Below, in pieces: positions 47,483-58,400 of a DNA stretch of 64,000 bases (its first letter is position 1; each line of letters begins with the position of its first letter). The position numbers and the translations under genes are program-made. The notes under the pieces were generated by a model. The model had not been told where the DNA came from, made no database searches, and saw only the letters and a list, made by a program, of their open reading frames with translations. The DNA is from Amphiura filiformis. Its lineage: Eukaryota; Echinodermata; Ophiuroidea; Amphilepidida; Amphiuridae. The DNA is taken from contig NC_092628.1 in NCBI RefSeq assembly GCF_039555335.1, forward strand, positions 60,623,547 through 60,687,546. Reading direction: 5' to 3'.

Positions 47483-50400
47483 CTGAAGAGAAAGGAAGGA
47501 TAAAAATATATAATATACAAATTTAATGTTTCAAAAATCATTTAATATTTACTTAAGATAAAGCAATGATTATCAACAATTTTAGCTGTTTTTCATAAGG
47601 GTAAACTAGATCACCTATTTGGGACAAGTTTTGAATGCATGTATGATTTCCCCCATACTTTCAGTACTTGGCTCATTAATATCAATATATTTTATTTCGA
47701 GAGTTGTCTTGTGACATCTCGCCAGAAGTATCACAAATGATTAATTTAAAGTCCTATACTCTATCTACTTTATTTAACACACACAAAATAGATCAGATAG
47801 GCCAACTACATCACTCTTAACATGGGTCTACTTTTCGGCATAGTGGTAAAAGCCTAACAATTCTATCAATTAGAACTGAACAAACTATATGTTAAGTATA
47901 ATATTTTGCAGCAAACTTTTGATGTGCGCGTACTACTACAATGTTGCGAAGTCAGAGCTAACAATGCATAAAGCGTAAATTTCTTTAATAAATTTCCACT
48001 CGGCAACAGCAGATCGCCTCAGCAGCCAATCAGAGACAAGTGCGTTTCAACGCAGTAAATACTCGATGTATGCTTTAAAAAGCTCTTGTCAAAGGTTTAC
48101 TACAAAATATTATAGTAGGTTGTTTTGCAATTCACTCACTACAACATGATGTTATGAGTAGCTCTGTAATTTGGGTGCATAATGAAATATAATTCAGGAG
48201 AGTTTGGGTTTGTTTTTGTTTGCTTGAGTTTTTTTTAATCTGCAAACAACACAGGCCTCTTCTGGGCCCTGACAATGTAAAACAAACTGTATTTGAGTTA
48301 CTTACAACCAAACTATATGGTGACTTTTTAACTTCCTGTTCTGTTATCTCAGTGCCCGGTTCAATGCTTTCCTCTGGTTTATTAGGTGTAGTATCCACAA
48401 ATACCTTGTCTACAACTCTAAACCGAATTACTTCATTGACGTCCATAAAGAGATCATGAGTTCCATCCTCCGATTGGTACTGCCACACCCAAACTTGCTC
48501 TGTTTCATCACTGTAGTTTTGATGTTAAAGAAATCAACATTTACTTTTTGCCTGGCCTAACCTCTCTTGAATGTTTCTCTACAGTGCCAAATACTAGCAC
48601 CATACTGGTTGTAATTAAGTAAGTCAGTTAACTAGAGTTTTTCTTTTGTCAAAACCAATTTGAAGAAAACTTACTAGTTTTTCTTGCTGACAGTTTCGTC
48701 AGTTAGCAACTGACTTTATCAAAGCTTGGTGTTGTTGTGATGATCCAACAGCTGACGACTGGCGGGAAGTTATGTCACTTCCGGTGTTAGTCTTGCTGGC
48801 AGTCTTCAGAAGTGGATCGTACACGTGACTAAGATTGTAGACCCCTCGCCTCTGTTCATTACTCCTCGCCCCTCTTTCTGATCTGTATTGATTCTTTAAT
48901 CCATCTGGCTTTCCTATCACTCTCTCTCTAAGATTTTGGACTCCCCCAGTTGATAATATGATTGGCCCTGGCTACGTGATCGCTTATGGCTGAGTTCTTA
49001 AAATGGCTCTCTGATTCTTTCCTCTTTGACCTTGTATACTTTTGTTGACTTGCTTTCTCCGCCTCCCTCCTGTGTTCATCCAGACGCGTGCCGAAAGTTC
49101 TTTTAACTGACGAAACTGTCAGCAAGAAAAACTAGTAAGTTTTCTTCAAATTGGTTTTGACAAAAGAAAAACTCTATTTATTCGTTCATTACCAAACCTG
49201 ATGAATTTGTTTCAAAGTCAGTTAACTGATAGCACTCTATTACACTAGTAGCACTACTTTTGGGCTCTGTTGCTATTTAGTATACTATCCAGAGAGGTTG
49301 CATCAGCTATGCACCACCTCACGCTATGTGCTCGGTTGCTCGCGCTACACGCTCGCAAAGTCAGTGAGGGCCACAAACTGCGGCTATTACACTACTAGAC
49401 AATTATCACCTCACCTGATCCAGTGTACCTGTATTGTTTTAATAGTTGATTTTGTAGGTCCCTGTTGTTTTGTATACTTGTTCAGTTACCTTTTTTCAGG
49501 ATTTAGCTCCTGCAAGCTTTGGAGTTAAATTTATGTATTTCCCCATACCTGGTTGGCATGTCTTGCTCTTTCTTGATTACAACTACAAAATTAAGGATAC
49601 AAATGTGATGGTTGCTGCAATGCCTCTGGTGGAATCAATATGTCATCAAAGAATCCCAATGTCACTGTGAAATAAAATGAAATAAGTACTATAAATATGG
49701 AGATGCTTCTTTATTACTTGTCCAACTGTAATTGTGCTAAATCAGTGCAGGTCTTGGCACTGGGGAGTGCAACATATGTAACGGGTATTTCTTTCAAAAT
49801 GGCACATTGAAAGAATAAAAAATTGTTAGTGTTGTGGCTGGTAAATAAGTCTCTTACTGAAATGTCAATAAGATACCAAAAATACCCACTCCTTCCTTGA
49901 GAATAGTTTTGTTCAATGCATGAGTAAATCCTGGGTGATTAAGTCCAATCCATTGTAGAAACTTGGATATCGGTGCAAAGAACCCCCTCTCTTTACTTGG
50001 GTGTGTGCTAAATTTCTGGTTCTCTTCTGCCTCTTTCCTGTATTTCAGTACTTGACATCACCTCAACTCCTACAGATAAGCTTACCATGAACTCCTTCCC
50101 TGCTGCAGCTTCTAATCCTACCAATGACAATCTCATCAACAAATGGATGAAACACAACATATCTGAAATGTACTTTGGTATGTGATGCACCATCTCCAGG
50201 AAGAATGTGAGAGTCCTCTAGTTTGGTGATATCATGTAGAGCAATGCAAAGACCTACATTGTGAACTACCTGTGACAAGTGACAGACAAGAAAACTGATG
50301 GCAATGTTATTATGTAGTATCCTTGGGAAAGCTAGGTTTTAATACTAAAACACATGTCCTTATTCATATGTGATGCGATCAAGCAAAATCAGTTGGAACT

Positions 50401-51442
50401 CGGAAATATTGATTTTGAGATATAGCCAAACAAAGGAAATGTTTCCTTTTGTTTCCTCCTGTTTTGGAAACTCTGTAACTGTTCGTATATTTGGAACTGG
50501 TTGTTCAATTTCAATGGGGTTTCTGCAAAATCCGGCTTTGTAAATGCTTTTTACTATCCCATAAGATATTGAAAATTTAATATTTCCGAGTTTTGACTGA
50601 TTTTGCTTGATCGCATCACATATGTCTATGCGTACATATGTGACACGATCTGGTCCATGGGGGCCAAAGGAGGCATTTTTGAAAATTGAGTTACTGTAAT
50701 TATTACACAACACATACAATAGGCTATCATTTACTGAAAACCCCAAAGCTCTAGCATTCTTGGTTCTAAAGTTATGAAGTTTTTTGATGTCTATTTTCTT
50801 ATGTATTTTATTGTTTTTTACATATTTTTACCTTTATCTCAGTTTCAAATTTGCTGCCTTTGGCCCCCATGGACCAGATCGTGTCACATATGAAGATAGG
50901 AAACAGGGTTTTACTGTAGGACTTATTTTTGAATATCAAAACTGCTATTCCATTCCATAATGTTAGTAGCAGAATTCATGTAATTTTATTATGAAGAATT
51001 GGGCTATTCATTTAAAGGTCCATCCCCCAATCAAATCATTCTTTCAAAAAGTACATGTACGATACACATAGTCAATAGTAAAGAAATGCTTGCATGCAGC
51101 ATAGCATGATAGCAATATTGTGACAATACATTGAGAATCCTGACAAATTATCACATTCGCTGATAGGGACACAGTTTGAGGATAACACATTCCATGAATC
51201 CAATGTTTAATATAAAAGAGATAAAATGCTCCTTTACTATCTAGTATGGCCAGTCCATTGTTATTGGTGGAAAGAACAAGAATGGTTGTATCTGAAATAT
51301 ATTCCCAAGTTATTTTCATCAGATTTCCTACCTTGTTTGCAAGTTTCTTATTGAGTTCTTCAGTAATTGCATCATTCAATTTGACATTAAATAACCAAGG
51401 TTCAATGCGTACAGTGTCTGTCATCTCTGCTAACAAAAACAT
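47432..51442 (-). CDS. POLR3H: DNA-directed RNA polymerase III subunit RPC8 (five coding exons)
   Basis: The minus-strand exons 51442-51332, 50269-50086, 49664-49601, 48510-48306 and 47482-47432 total 615 nt and encode 204 aa, the same length as the human protein. The start [13 protein letters not shown] and ELNKKLANK match the Rpb7-like N-terminal (SHS2) domain. [32 protein letters not shown] and [13 protein letters not shown] follow. The OB-fold RPC25-type C-terminal half includes [25 protein letters not shown] and [14 protein letters not shown], and the tail is [13 protein letters not shown]. All junctions keep the frame (phases 0, 1, 2, 0). RPC8 pairs with CRCP (RPC9) in the Pol III stalk, which acts in initiation on tRNA and 5S genes. 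The only weak site is the GTATCC donor of exon 3. Confidence 0.97.
48306..48510 (-). CDS. POLR3H: POLR3H coding exon 4
   Basis: The acceptor is aactacag/TGATGAAAC and the donor GTT/GTAAGT. It encodes the end of Phe120 and residues 121-188. The Thr/Glu/Pro-rich stretch about residues 153-180 is the region that varies most between animals. Confidence 0.95.
48634..49214 (-). mobile_element. Truncated Penelope-like retroelement with GIY-YIG remnant
   Basis: It lies in POLR3H intron 3, same strand. A perfect 72-bp inverted repeat (48634-48705 and 49104-49175) brackets about 400 bp. The minus-strand frames read [28 protein letters not shown] and then [13 protein letters not shown]. This order (R-L-x-EHR, SAI-x-H-x(5)-H-x-I-x-W, YxLSHxYDxLL) is the C-terminal part of the GIY-YIG endonuclease region of Penelope-like elements. 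Frame changes and a TAG break it, and the RT and the GIY-YIG start are absent. AAGTCAGTTAACT at 48621-48633 and 49215-49227 is a likely 13-bp target duplication. Confidence 0.72.
48686..48726 (-). ncRNA. Degenerate hammerhead-ribozyme-like motif at the Penelope-like end
   Basis: On the minus strand: GCT, TTGATAA, a hairpin GTCAGTT-GCT-AACTGAC, GAAAC, T, GTC, AGC. This is the order of the minimal hammerhead found in Penelope-like termini (CUGANGA, stem II, GAAA, short stem III, GUC). C3 and G8 of the core are replaced (C to T, G to A), so activity is not expected. Confidence 0.4.
49601..49664 (-). CDS. POLR3H: POLR3H coding exon 3 (64 bp)
   Basis: The acceptor is tttcacag/TG. The two first bases complete Val99, and the exon encodes [20 protein letters not shown] and two bases of Phe120. 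The donor reads TT/GTATCC, weaker than the others, but it is the only position that joins in frame to the next exon's [10 protein letters not shown]. Confidence 0.9.
50086..50269 (-). CDS. POLR3H: POLR3H coding exon 2
   Basis: The acceptor is cacag/GTAGTTCAC and the donor CATG/GTAAGC. It encodes residues 38-98 plus the first base of Val99, finishing the Rpb7-type domain and entering the OB fold. Confidence 0.95.
50365..50624. mobile_element. MITE A with CATATGTGATGCGATC termini
   Basis: CATATGTGATGCGATCAAGC and its inverse near 50605-50624 are long arms (about 35 bp, including AAAATCAGT). A second inverted pair, CGGAAATATTGATTTT-like, lies inside. It sits in POLR3H intron 1. Confidence 0.85.
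50635..50892. mobile_element. MITE B with CATATGTGACACGATC termini
   Basis: Arms of about 40 bp, beginning CATATGTGACACGATCTGGT and including CCATGGGGGCCAAAGG, are inverted at the right end. It starts 10 bp after MITE A. Confidence 0.9.
51332..51442 (-). CDS. POLR3H: POLR3H coding exon 1
   Basis: It encodes residues 1-37, from ATG at 51442-51440 to AACAAG, with donor AAG/GTAGGA. The Met and the following residues line up with the vertebrate start without gaps. Confidence 0.95.
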
Positions 51443-51867
51443 CTTGTGATCTCCAAAGTAGTAGTTTCCCTACAATATAAAAAAAGTTACACAATTTATA
51501 TCATGAACAATGCAACTTTGATTCTACAAGGCTTATTTTGCACTATTTATTTCTTCTTATTTTGTTTAAAGAGGAACCAACACATCTGGAAATGTAGCAT
51601 GTTTAAGTCCATTTAATCCAGTAACATTATTTTTATGAGGACAGATTAGTGACATTCACCCACAAGAGGTGGATTTTATTGCATCATATCCCACAATGCA
51701 AATTGATTCGGGTGACCTTCAGGAGCAGGTGGTGTAAACTTACATTTATGCAGAATTAAGTGTAAAGTCCTAGTGTATGCATGATGGGATATTATTTGAG
51801 ATTGAGATTTCTTGCTATGTGGTAGTTATAATGTTACAACTTTACCAATGTACATGTATGTACTTAA
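51443..51867. other. 5' flank of POLR3H
   Basis: It holds the presumed 5' UTR and promoter. No TATA box or other clear element was recognised. Confidence 0.35.
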
Positions 51868-53163
51868 TGTGGTACTACACCCCCTGATAAATTTTGTGAC
51901 TAATTTTGCATTTTTCTCAAAAAAATAACTACTCATTGGTAACAAAAGTCATGTATACAGTATATTATAGGAGCAAGGAATCAAGTTACTTAAAGGAGGA
52001 TTTCGTGATCCTAGCATCCTCTTTTTGAAGCAGCGCCCGCAGGCGATGCTTCCCTATTTAATTTCACCGAAATGGCTTGCATACGATAGGTGATATGCCT
52101 CAACTTTTGTTGATACACCATTCAAAATACATACGATAATCGAGCTCAAATGAGATAGAAAATGTAGGTTAAGCGCATGCACATTCTGTATTTGCTATGA
52201 GTTTGTTTTGTATGGCAGTACATGACTGAGAAAGAGATTAAACATATTGGTCTTTTTAACAGTCATTTGTCATGGGTTTGTTTTACATATGTCAGTAAAC
52301 TGACTGAGAAAGAGATTACATGAGAGTGAAACCCCCATAATGCATTGCGAGTCAAGGATACTAGCGACTGATCAACAGCTGTTACGTCATCATTTTGATG
52401 TTGGTCGTCACTCAGCATGGTCAGTTGATGTAATTTAGTCTTATTTTTCACAACTCCCGTATTTTGCGTGTGAGTATAGGCCTATAGATGTAGTTCACAC
52501 AGTATTCAGTGAAATAAACGAATTCACGGAGTCGACAACAGGGCTGTCAACTTACTTTGATAGAGGACGGGAGTAAAAACTTTGAATAAAAAGTGTTATA
52601 AACACAAGGAAAAGCAAGGTTATCCGAAATATTCAATTCTCATGATCATACACGATACAAAATACACGTGGGGAGGGGTCTCCTGGTTGGAGGTATACGG
52701 GATGTGCCACGGTTTTAGGGTACCGTACCTTTTCAGCGATTTTGGTATATGATTATGGGTGGGTTTTAAGTGCATTGCACCAATATTTAAATGATAAATC
52801 CTTGGCGCTGCTTAACCCTTTTTTTATTATAACATTTTTCAGTAGATATCCACGAAAAAAGCTTACTCCCAAAATTCCGGTTGATTCCGATTTTGCGTTT
52901 GCGAGTTATGCATGATTATGAGTATTACACTGCTCCATAGGCCACTGTTGTAATTTGACGATATTTTTGCTAAACAAATTAATCTGCAAGAAATTTTTGG
53001 TACATAAATATTATGTAGCCAGAGGTTTCCAGTGGTATAAAAATCTCTTTTCTTGAGAAAAGTGGGGGGATGAGGCTGTGGATCACGAAATGCCTTTTAA
53101 TGTTACCAGTGTGTTACTATTTTTTGAGAAAAATGCATAAATAGTCACAAATTTATGAAGGGG
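51868..53163. mobile_element. Palindromic TTAA MITE (copy 2), split by another element and an assembly gap
   Basis: The left part (51868-51989) starts after TTAA and reads GGTACTACACCCC, TTTTGCATTTTTCTCAAAAA, like 11198-11260. The right part (53101-53163) carries the inverse GAGAAAAATGCATAAATAGT and runs into the N gap, so its end is missing. Confidence 0.75.
51994..53096. mobile_element. 1.1-kb TTAA-flanked element nested in the MITE
   Basis: TTAA at 51990-51993 and 53097-53100 flank termini AGGAGGATTTCGTGATCC and GGATCACGAAATGCCTT. No transposase frame. Its right 260 bp is shared, inverted, with 40618-40905. A diverged direct repeat around GACTGAGAAAGAGATTA occurs at 52227 and 52303. Confidence 0.8.
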
Positions 53164-53188
53164 NNNNNNNNNNNNNNNNNNNNNNNNN
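53164..53188. other. Assembly gap (25 Ns)
   Basis: A run of N at a repeat boundary. The true length is unknown. Confidence 1.
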
Positions 53189-53215
53189 AGAGAAGATGAG
53201 CAAAGAAAGAAGTCA

Positions 53216-53315
53216 CTTGGTACCCCGGGCTTCAAACCTCGGACTCCTCGCATGCCACACAGAAGACCACCAACCTGTAGACAAACGGGTGACGCTGGCC
53301 CGGCCAGGGGATATG
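53216..53315 (-). repeat. tRNA-derived SINE-like fragment, copy 2
   Basis: It shares TCGGACTCCTCGCATGCC, CAGAAGA, TGGCCCGGCCA and ACTTGGTACC with 13547-13660, in the same orientation. The B box is degraded (GGTTTGAAGCC). Confidence 0.6.
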
Positions 53316-53904
53316 ACTTAGGCCAATTGTGTCATTGCATCACACTGCCCCCCTTTACACTGGTAACTTTTATACATCATAGGGTAGAAACGATAGCTAT
53401 ACAATTGTACAAAATATACATTACGCTTGGGATGTAATACACATAAAAGTGGGTATTGAGGCTGTCAATCAGGTTACCCACATTTAATGGCAAGTGGTCC
53501 GAATTTTGAGCCATACAAGTTTACGTGCTGAACTACGACTACGTACTTACTACTAGTACAGCCCGAGGTACTCACACCTCTGTCACTACGATTTCCACTG
53601 GCCTAGGCTTCTCCATACGACTCCTGAGCCTATCTGGTCCCAGTTGTAGTAACTACAAATTTCGAACGTTTGAGGACTTGTTCTCAAGTTGTAGAAGGTG
53701 CCATAGGGTGTCTTCAGTGTTAATTGTTTTCATTATAAATGTTGCCAAATAACAACCTGTTTAACCTCTCCATATATTCATACATAACATTGCTCACCTG
53801 TGTTTTGTGGTGAAAAATGATTACAAATGTGTGATTTGCAATCATATTTGGAGCAACGATTTCTTCGTACCGACGGCTTAGTGTGTATGTGAATGCACAT
53901 TAAA

Positions 53905-54166
53905 CACATATGTGACATGATCAAGGAGAATGAGTCACATGTCGACCCTGGTCGAAAATGAATTTTTCATTTGTTTCTAAAGCGGACATTTAGAGCTTTC
54001 TGAAACTGAAAACCCCATGCTGATATGACTTTTCTTTGCAAAGTTACATTAATTTATCAATCGCTGAAAACAATATAAAACAAAAGAATTTTAACACTTT
54101 CTTTGCCAATATCTCAAAATCGATATTAGCGACATCCGACTCATTTCCCTTGATCGTGTCACATAT
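53905..54166. mobile_element. MITE C with CATATGTGACATGATC termini
   Basis: CATATGTGACATGATCAAGG and GAATGAGTC at the left are inverted at the right (GACTCATTTCCCTTGATCGT onward). It shares its outer 16 bp with MITEs A and B but not its interior. Confidence 0.8.
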
Positions 54167-55364
54167 AAACACATACACAGCACCTGTTGGAACTCCGGGA
54201 GTTTCAATTATTGGAACTGATCTGGTCCAGCACCAGGGTACACAACAATATCGAATTTTATTAACAAAATATCACTTCTTACCGTTCCTCATGTGAAGAT
54301 AAGACTTAAACAAAACATATTTGGTGCATGTGTAAAAAACAATAGGGCCATCATGTTTTCGGGCTTGTACAACGAGTACTACATGTAGTACTACTGCAGT
54401 AGTACTTAAAAGCTTTAGTTCACCACGTAAACTTGTATTAGGGGTTTCAGTGTGACGACCTCGAACTGAAGACACACACACACACTGAGCGCTCACTTTC
54501 CACACAAAAATCACAGATTCAAACAAGTGTTTTTCCCTTAAAAAGATATTTTTTTCAGGCATGTTATACCTTTTTGTAATCCTTACAGTGTCTATCATTG
54601 ATTTCTGCAATCACTTTATAGAAACATTGCTGTATAAACAAGCCACAGCCTTATGAATGAAACCCAGTCAGTCCAGCCCACTTGTCAATTGCTCACCAGA
54701 AAAAGGCCTTATATGGCATTCTTGACCTCAAAATTTTTGCAAAAGAAAGAAACTACCAACTCTCTAGGTCATTTCCAGGGCAACTGGAGCTGATTGACAG
54801 TTAATGAGACTTATTATTTTATTGTGGAGGCTTCAAGCTATACCCTGGAGCTTGTCTGAAATTTGTAGGACATCCACAAGCCAAGCTGAGAATCCCCAAA
54901 AGTAGGTACAATATTTTGGGCATGTAAACAACACATTTGATTTAAAAGACATTTAGAATATTAAAGTATGATGTTTAAAGGGGGTAACCCTATTGGTTTT
55001 GGATATGGATTGTCTTTAAAATTACATAATAATATCAAATATCTCCCCCTTTATGCTGCTTTGTGAAAAAACGAGAGCATTTTCAGCGTAAATGTGAATA
55101 AATAGCCAAATTTGCAATCCAATACCTTGTATACGTGAATTGCATTCTGGGTAGGCATGCAACAACAACAATTCCCGTTCAGTATGACGAATGCTGACAT
55201 GCTGCAATGCCCGGCCCGTATTGAACGGAAAATATTTGTTTGTTTTTTGTTTTTTCGTACCGTTTCAGAAAAAAAGGAAACAAAATATATTTCCCCTTGC
55301 AATATGTACATTTCAAATGAATATAAAAAAGTTTGGGTTAAAAATGGAGAGGAAAAAAACCTTC
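54167..55364. other. Intergenic DNA, nothing recognised
   Basis: No gene supported. There is a short (AC)n tract near 54472. Confidence 0.4.
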
Positions 55365-55440
55365 CGATACCGGGTTTTGAACCGGTACCTCTCGGTAAAA
55401 GAACGGGCGCTAGCCAATTGAGCTATTTCACCAACTGAAA
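55365..55440 (-). repeat. tRNA-like sequence (SINE head or tRNA pseudogene)
   Basis: On the minus strand TAGCTCAATTGGCTAGCG is a good A box and D arm, and ACCGGTTCAAAACCCGGT is a T arm with five paired bases. A loop CTTTTAC would place anticodon TTT, but the anticodon and acceptor stems do not pair and the B box has an A in place of G/T. I do not call it a working tRNA gene. Confidence 0.45.
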
Positions 55441-58400
55441 TAATCAAGGAATTGTTTTAATTATATACGGCGGACCGTCTCCTCAGCACTTAGCGTAGTC
55501 TCCTACACAGCCAGTTTGCGTCGGTCTGACACTCGTCGATCCTCGTGATAGCCACATACAGTCTGGTCAGCGAGACTACACTTAGCGTAGTTCGCTTTTT
55601 CTCTTCCCATGATCCGAAGAAATTTTTATTGTTTACAAACTGGTAACCTGTAAAACCGCTGTGATTCATGATTTCTCGAAATACATCGACTTGGAGCGTC
55701 AAATTTCAGGATAGTAATGAGAAAAATAGTATCTATTATGTGATACCAAAACCTCATCAACAATGAAAAAAATCGGGGATGATGCTGTCGATCGGGATTT
55801 ACGGACCTTTAAGGTATCTCAGGTTAAAATCTTGAGGTTGTAGGTGATAAAATGGCCCCTGGAAATGGAAAAGTATCTGGACATGTCATGGTTTTTCACA
55901 ACAGGCCACACCACTGGGCAAGTAGGCATGAGCTGGCTGAGTGGTGCCTGCAGAGTTGACGGGGCTGAATTGAGCTGGCCAGAGGGCTATGTAGCTTTCC
56001 AATAAAACCCCAAAATTGAATTATAACTGCAAATAAAAGATTATTATCATTTATCTGAAGTAAATGTGTAACTTTTAACTATTTCAGAGGAAAATATAAG
56101 TTTTGAGTGTAATTTATAGTGCTGTACTTGTAGCATCAATATAAATATATACCTATAATGCATAATGGTATAGCCCATTCATACATTTAGTTGATGTTAC
56201 TTTAGACTGTTCCATTCTTATTTATGGGTGTTTTTATTGTGTGTGAGGGGCTTGTAAAACAGAAATAATAGATGCAACAGCTGTGATGTGGGGGGGGTAC
56301 ATATGGTAGGATAAGGGATTAAAAGCCCTCACAGAAATAAAGGGCCCTGGAGTAGTAGGGGTACAACAGGTGAATGAGTGAAGCTCAAGAAAAATAATTG
56401 GATACAAAGCCAAACCAAAATGTTTTATTATTTTATTAGTCCCTTTTTTACTTTATTTTTTAAATAATTTTTTTTGTTTTTGTTGTTGTTTTTTTTTTTG
56501 GGGGGCAATTATAACACAAATTATTATTATTGCAAGTCATATTAAGTTTTTTTCAATAATATACCTATGTTCAGCAGCTTTGTTTTAGTGTAGATTATCA
56601 TTATTTGATAACAATTAATTATCTTTGAAAGTAAAGCTATGGTATAATATCCCGTTGCTATGAAAGTATATTCTGTTGCTATGTAAAATGTCATGTTTTT
56701 TATATATATCATAATGTCATTTATCATACATTATGTGCTACTTAATTTAATATATGATATTAAACATTGTAATACCACCCTGCAAATTTATAAATAAAAA
56801 ACACTCAAACAAAATGGCGGTAAAAAAAATAAAGCTATTTTCCCTTGTTGCTAAGGACAATCAACTGTTACCTTGGAAACCATTGAAAAGGTATGTTTAA
56901 AATCATGTATTTTGGCTATGTTCAGTTTAAATTAAATTAATTGAGTACACAAATATACATTTAATGCATTCTGATGTTCTTAAAAATTAGGATCATGTTT
57001 TTTGGTTATTTTTATGTATTTTGGTTAAAACTTGATTGGTTTCCATGGCAACAAAAGACCAGTCGTTATTAATATTTTTGAAATTTTTTCGCAATTTCAG
57101 ATTTGTCTCAATACAAACTTATTATGTTGAAAAAATCAAGTTGATATGATGTAAAATAAGAAAATTGTGAATGAAAATGTGTAATTTCAACGCTATTATT
57201 AGGCCATATTTGGCCAAATACAGTACATCATGGCCTATGGAGCTACTGTCCTCATTTCGTTATCATTTTGTCGTTCAAATTTTGGTCATAACTTGGTCAA
57301 ATTTTATCCGATTCGAAAAATTTAAAAAGTGTGATGATTCTGTTGTCATTATCTTTCATTTGACTCTAACTTTGTGTTTGTAGGGGGTTGCAAACTTTTT
57401 CACCTGAAAACCCTACTTGTATGGCTCAAAATTCGCACCGCTCGCCAATGGACAGATAGTATCAGTTTGTGAATGAGGACATCGTGTAAGTTGATGGAGA
57501 AATCTATCTACTATCCACGACGACACGATAGTTAATGTTAGGAATGTGTGCATAGAAGATAGAGATTGCTAGTATAACACGGTCAGTCATCGTAGCGTCT
57601 TCAGTTTTAAAACGCAGCAAAACAATTTTTTAGATTGTCCAGTTTGGCTTCAATTTAGCTTGGCTAACATTTATGTATCTTAGCTGAAGTGTTTGCTTAC
57701 TTTTAACCGGAAACACAGGCGCTGAAGTACAAATTCCGACCATATTATGAGTCTGTTTAATTCTGCAACCTTGCTTGATCAAAGATGTTTTGACAACTGC
57801 CAACTGCGTCGGTGATTAAAGATTTGAAAAAATCCAGTGCTGGGCAAATCAATCCATCTCCCGATTTGCAAAGGTTGACTTGTCATTGCAAACTGATGGT
57901 GATACCCTTCCGGTTCTTGAACATGTGAGCCCAGCACTACATGTGTTGATCACCTATTTACAGTCAATGGGGACTGTGCGATGTCTGGCGATCACTCGAG
58001 AAAAATTGGCACAAAATGACGTTTTTGTGAGTAAAGTCATGATGAATTGATGAAGGAATATAGCACATGGTGTCACTAATATGTCAAGAATAATATCCCC
58101 ATATTTTTGAGACAATAATTAACTTGAGGAAGAAGTTTTTATTCATATGCATGATATTGGGACCTGTATGCCAACCGTGTACATGTACCAAACAAGGTAC
58201 GTTACATGAGCGTAAATCCTTCCACGTTCTAACTTTCGTATCACAAGCTATCGGTTGTTCATACGAAAGTTAGAAATTTTCGAACAACGTATAAGTTCCT
58301 TATACTAACAATGACTAAGCATGGTAAGCTTAAAATAAGCTTACCTTAAAGTAGGTAACCTAGGCAAACCTTAGTTAACACATTTACTAGTCAGTGAATT

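Noticed and set aside
50360..50746. 128-codon open frame on - in POLR3H intron 1
   Set aside because: It spans two MITEs, so it is repeat-derived.
55365..55440. Functional tRNA-Lys gene
   Set aside because: The A box and T arm look fair, but the acceptor and anticodon stems do not pair.
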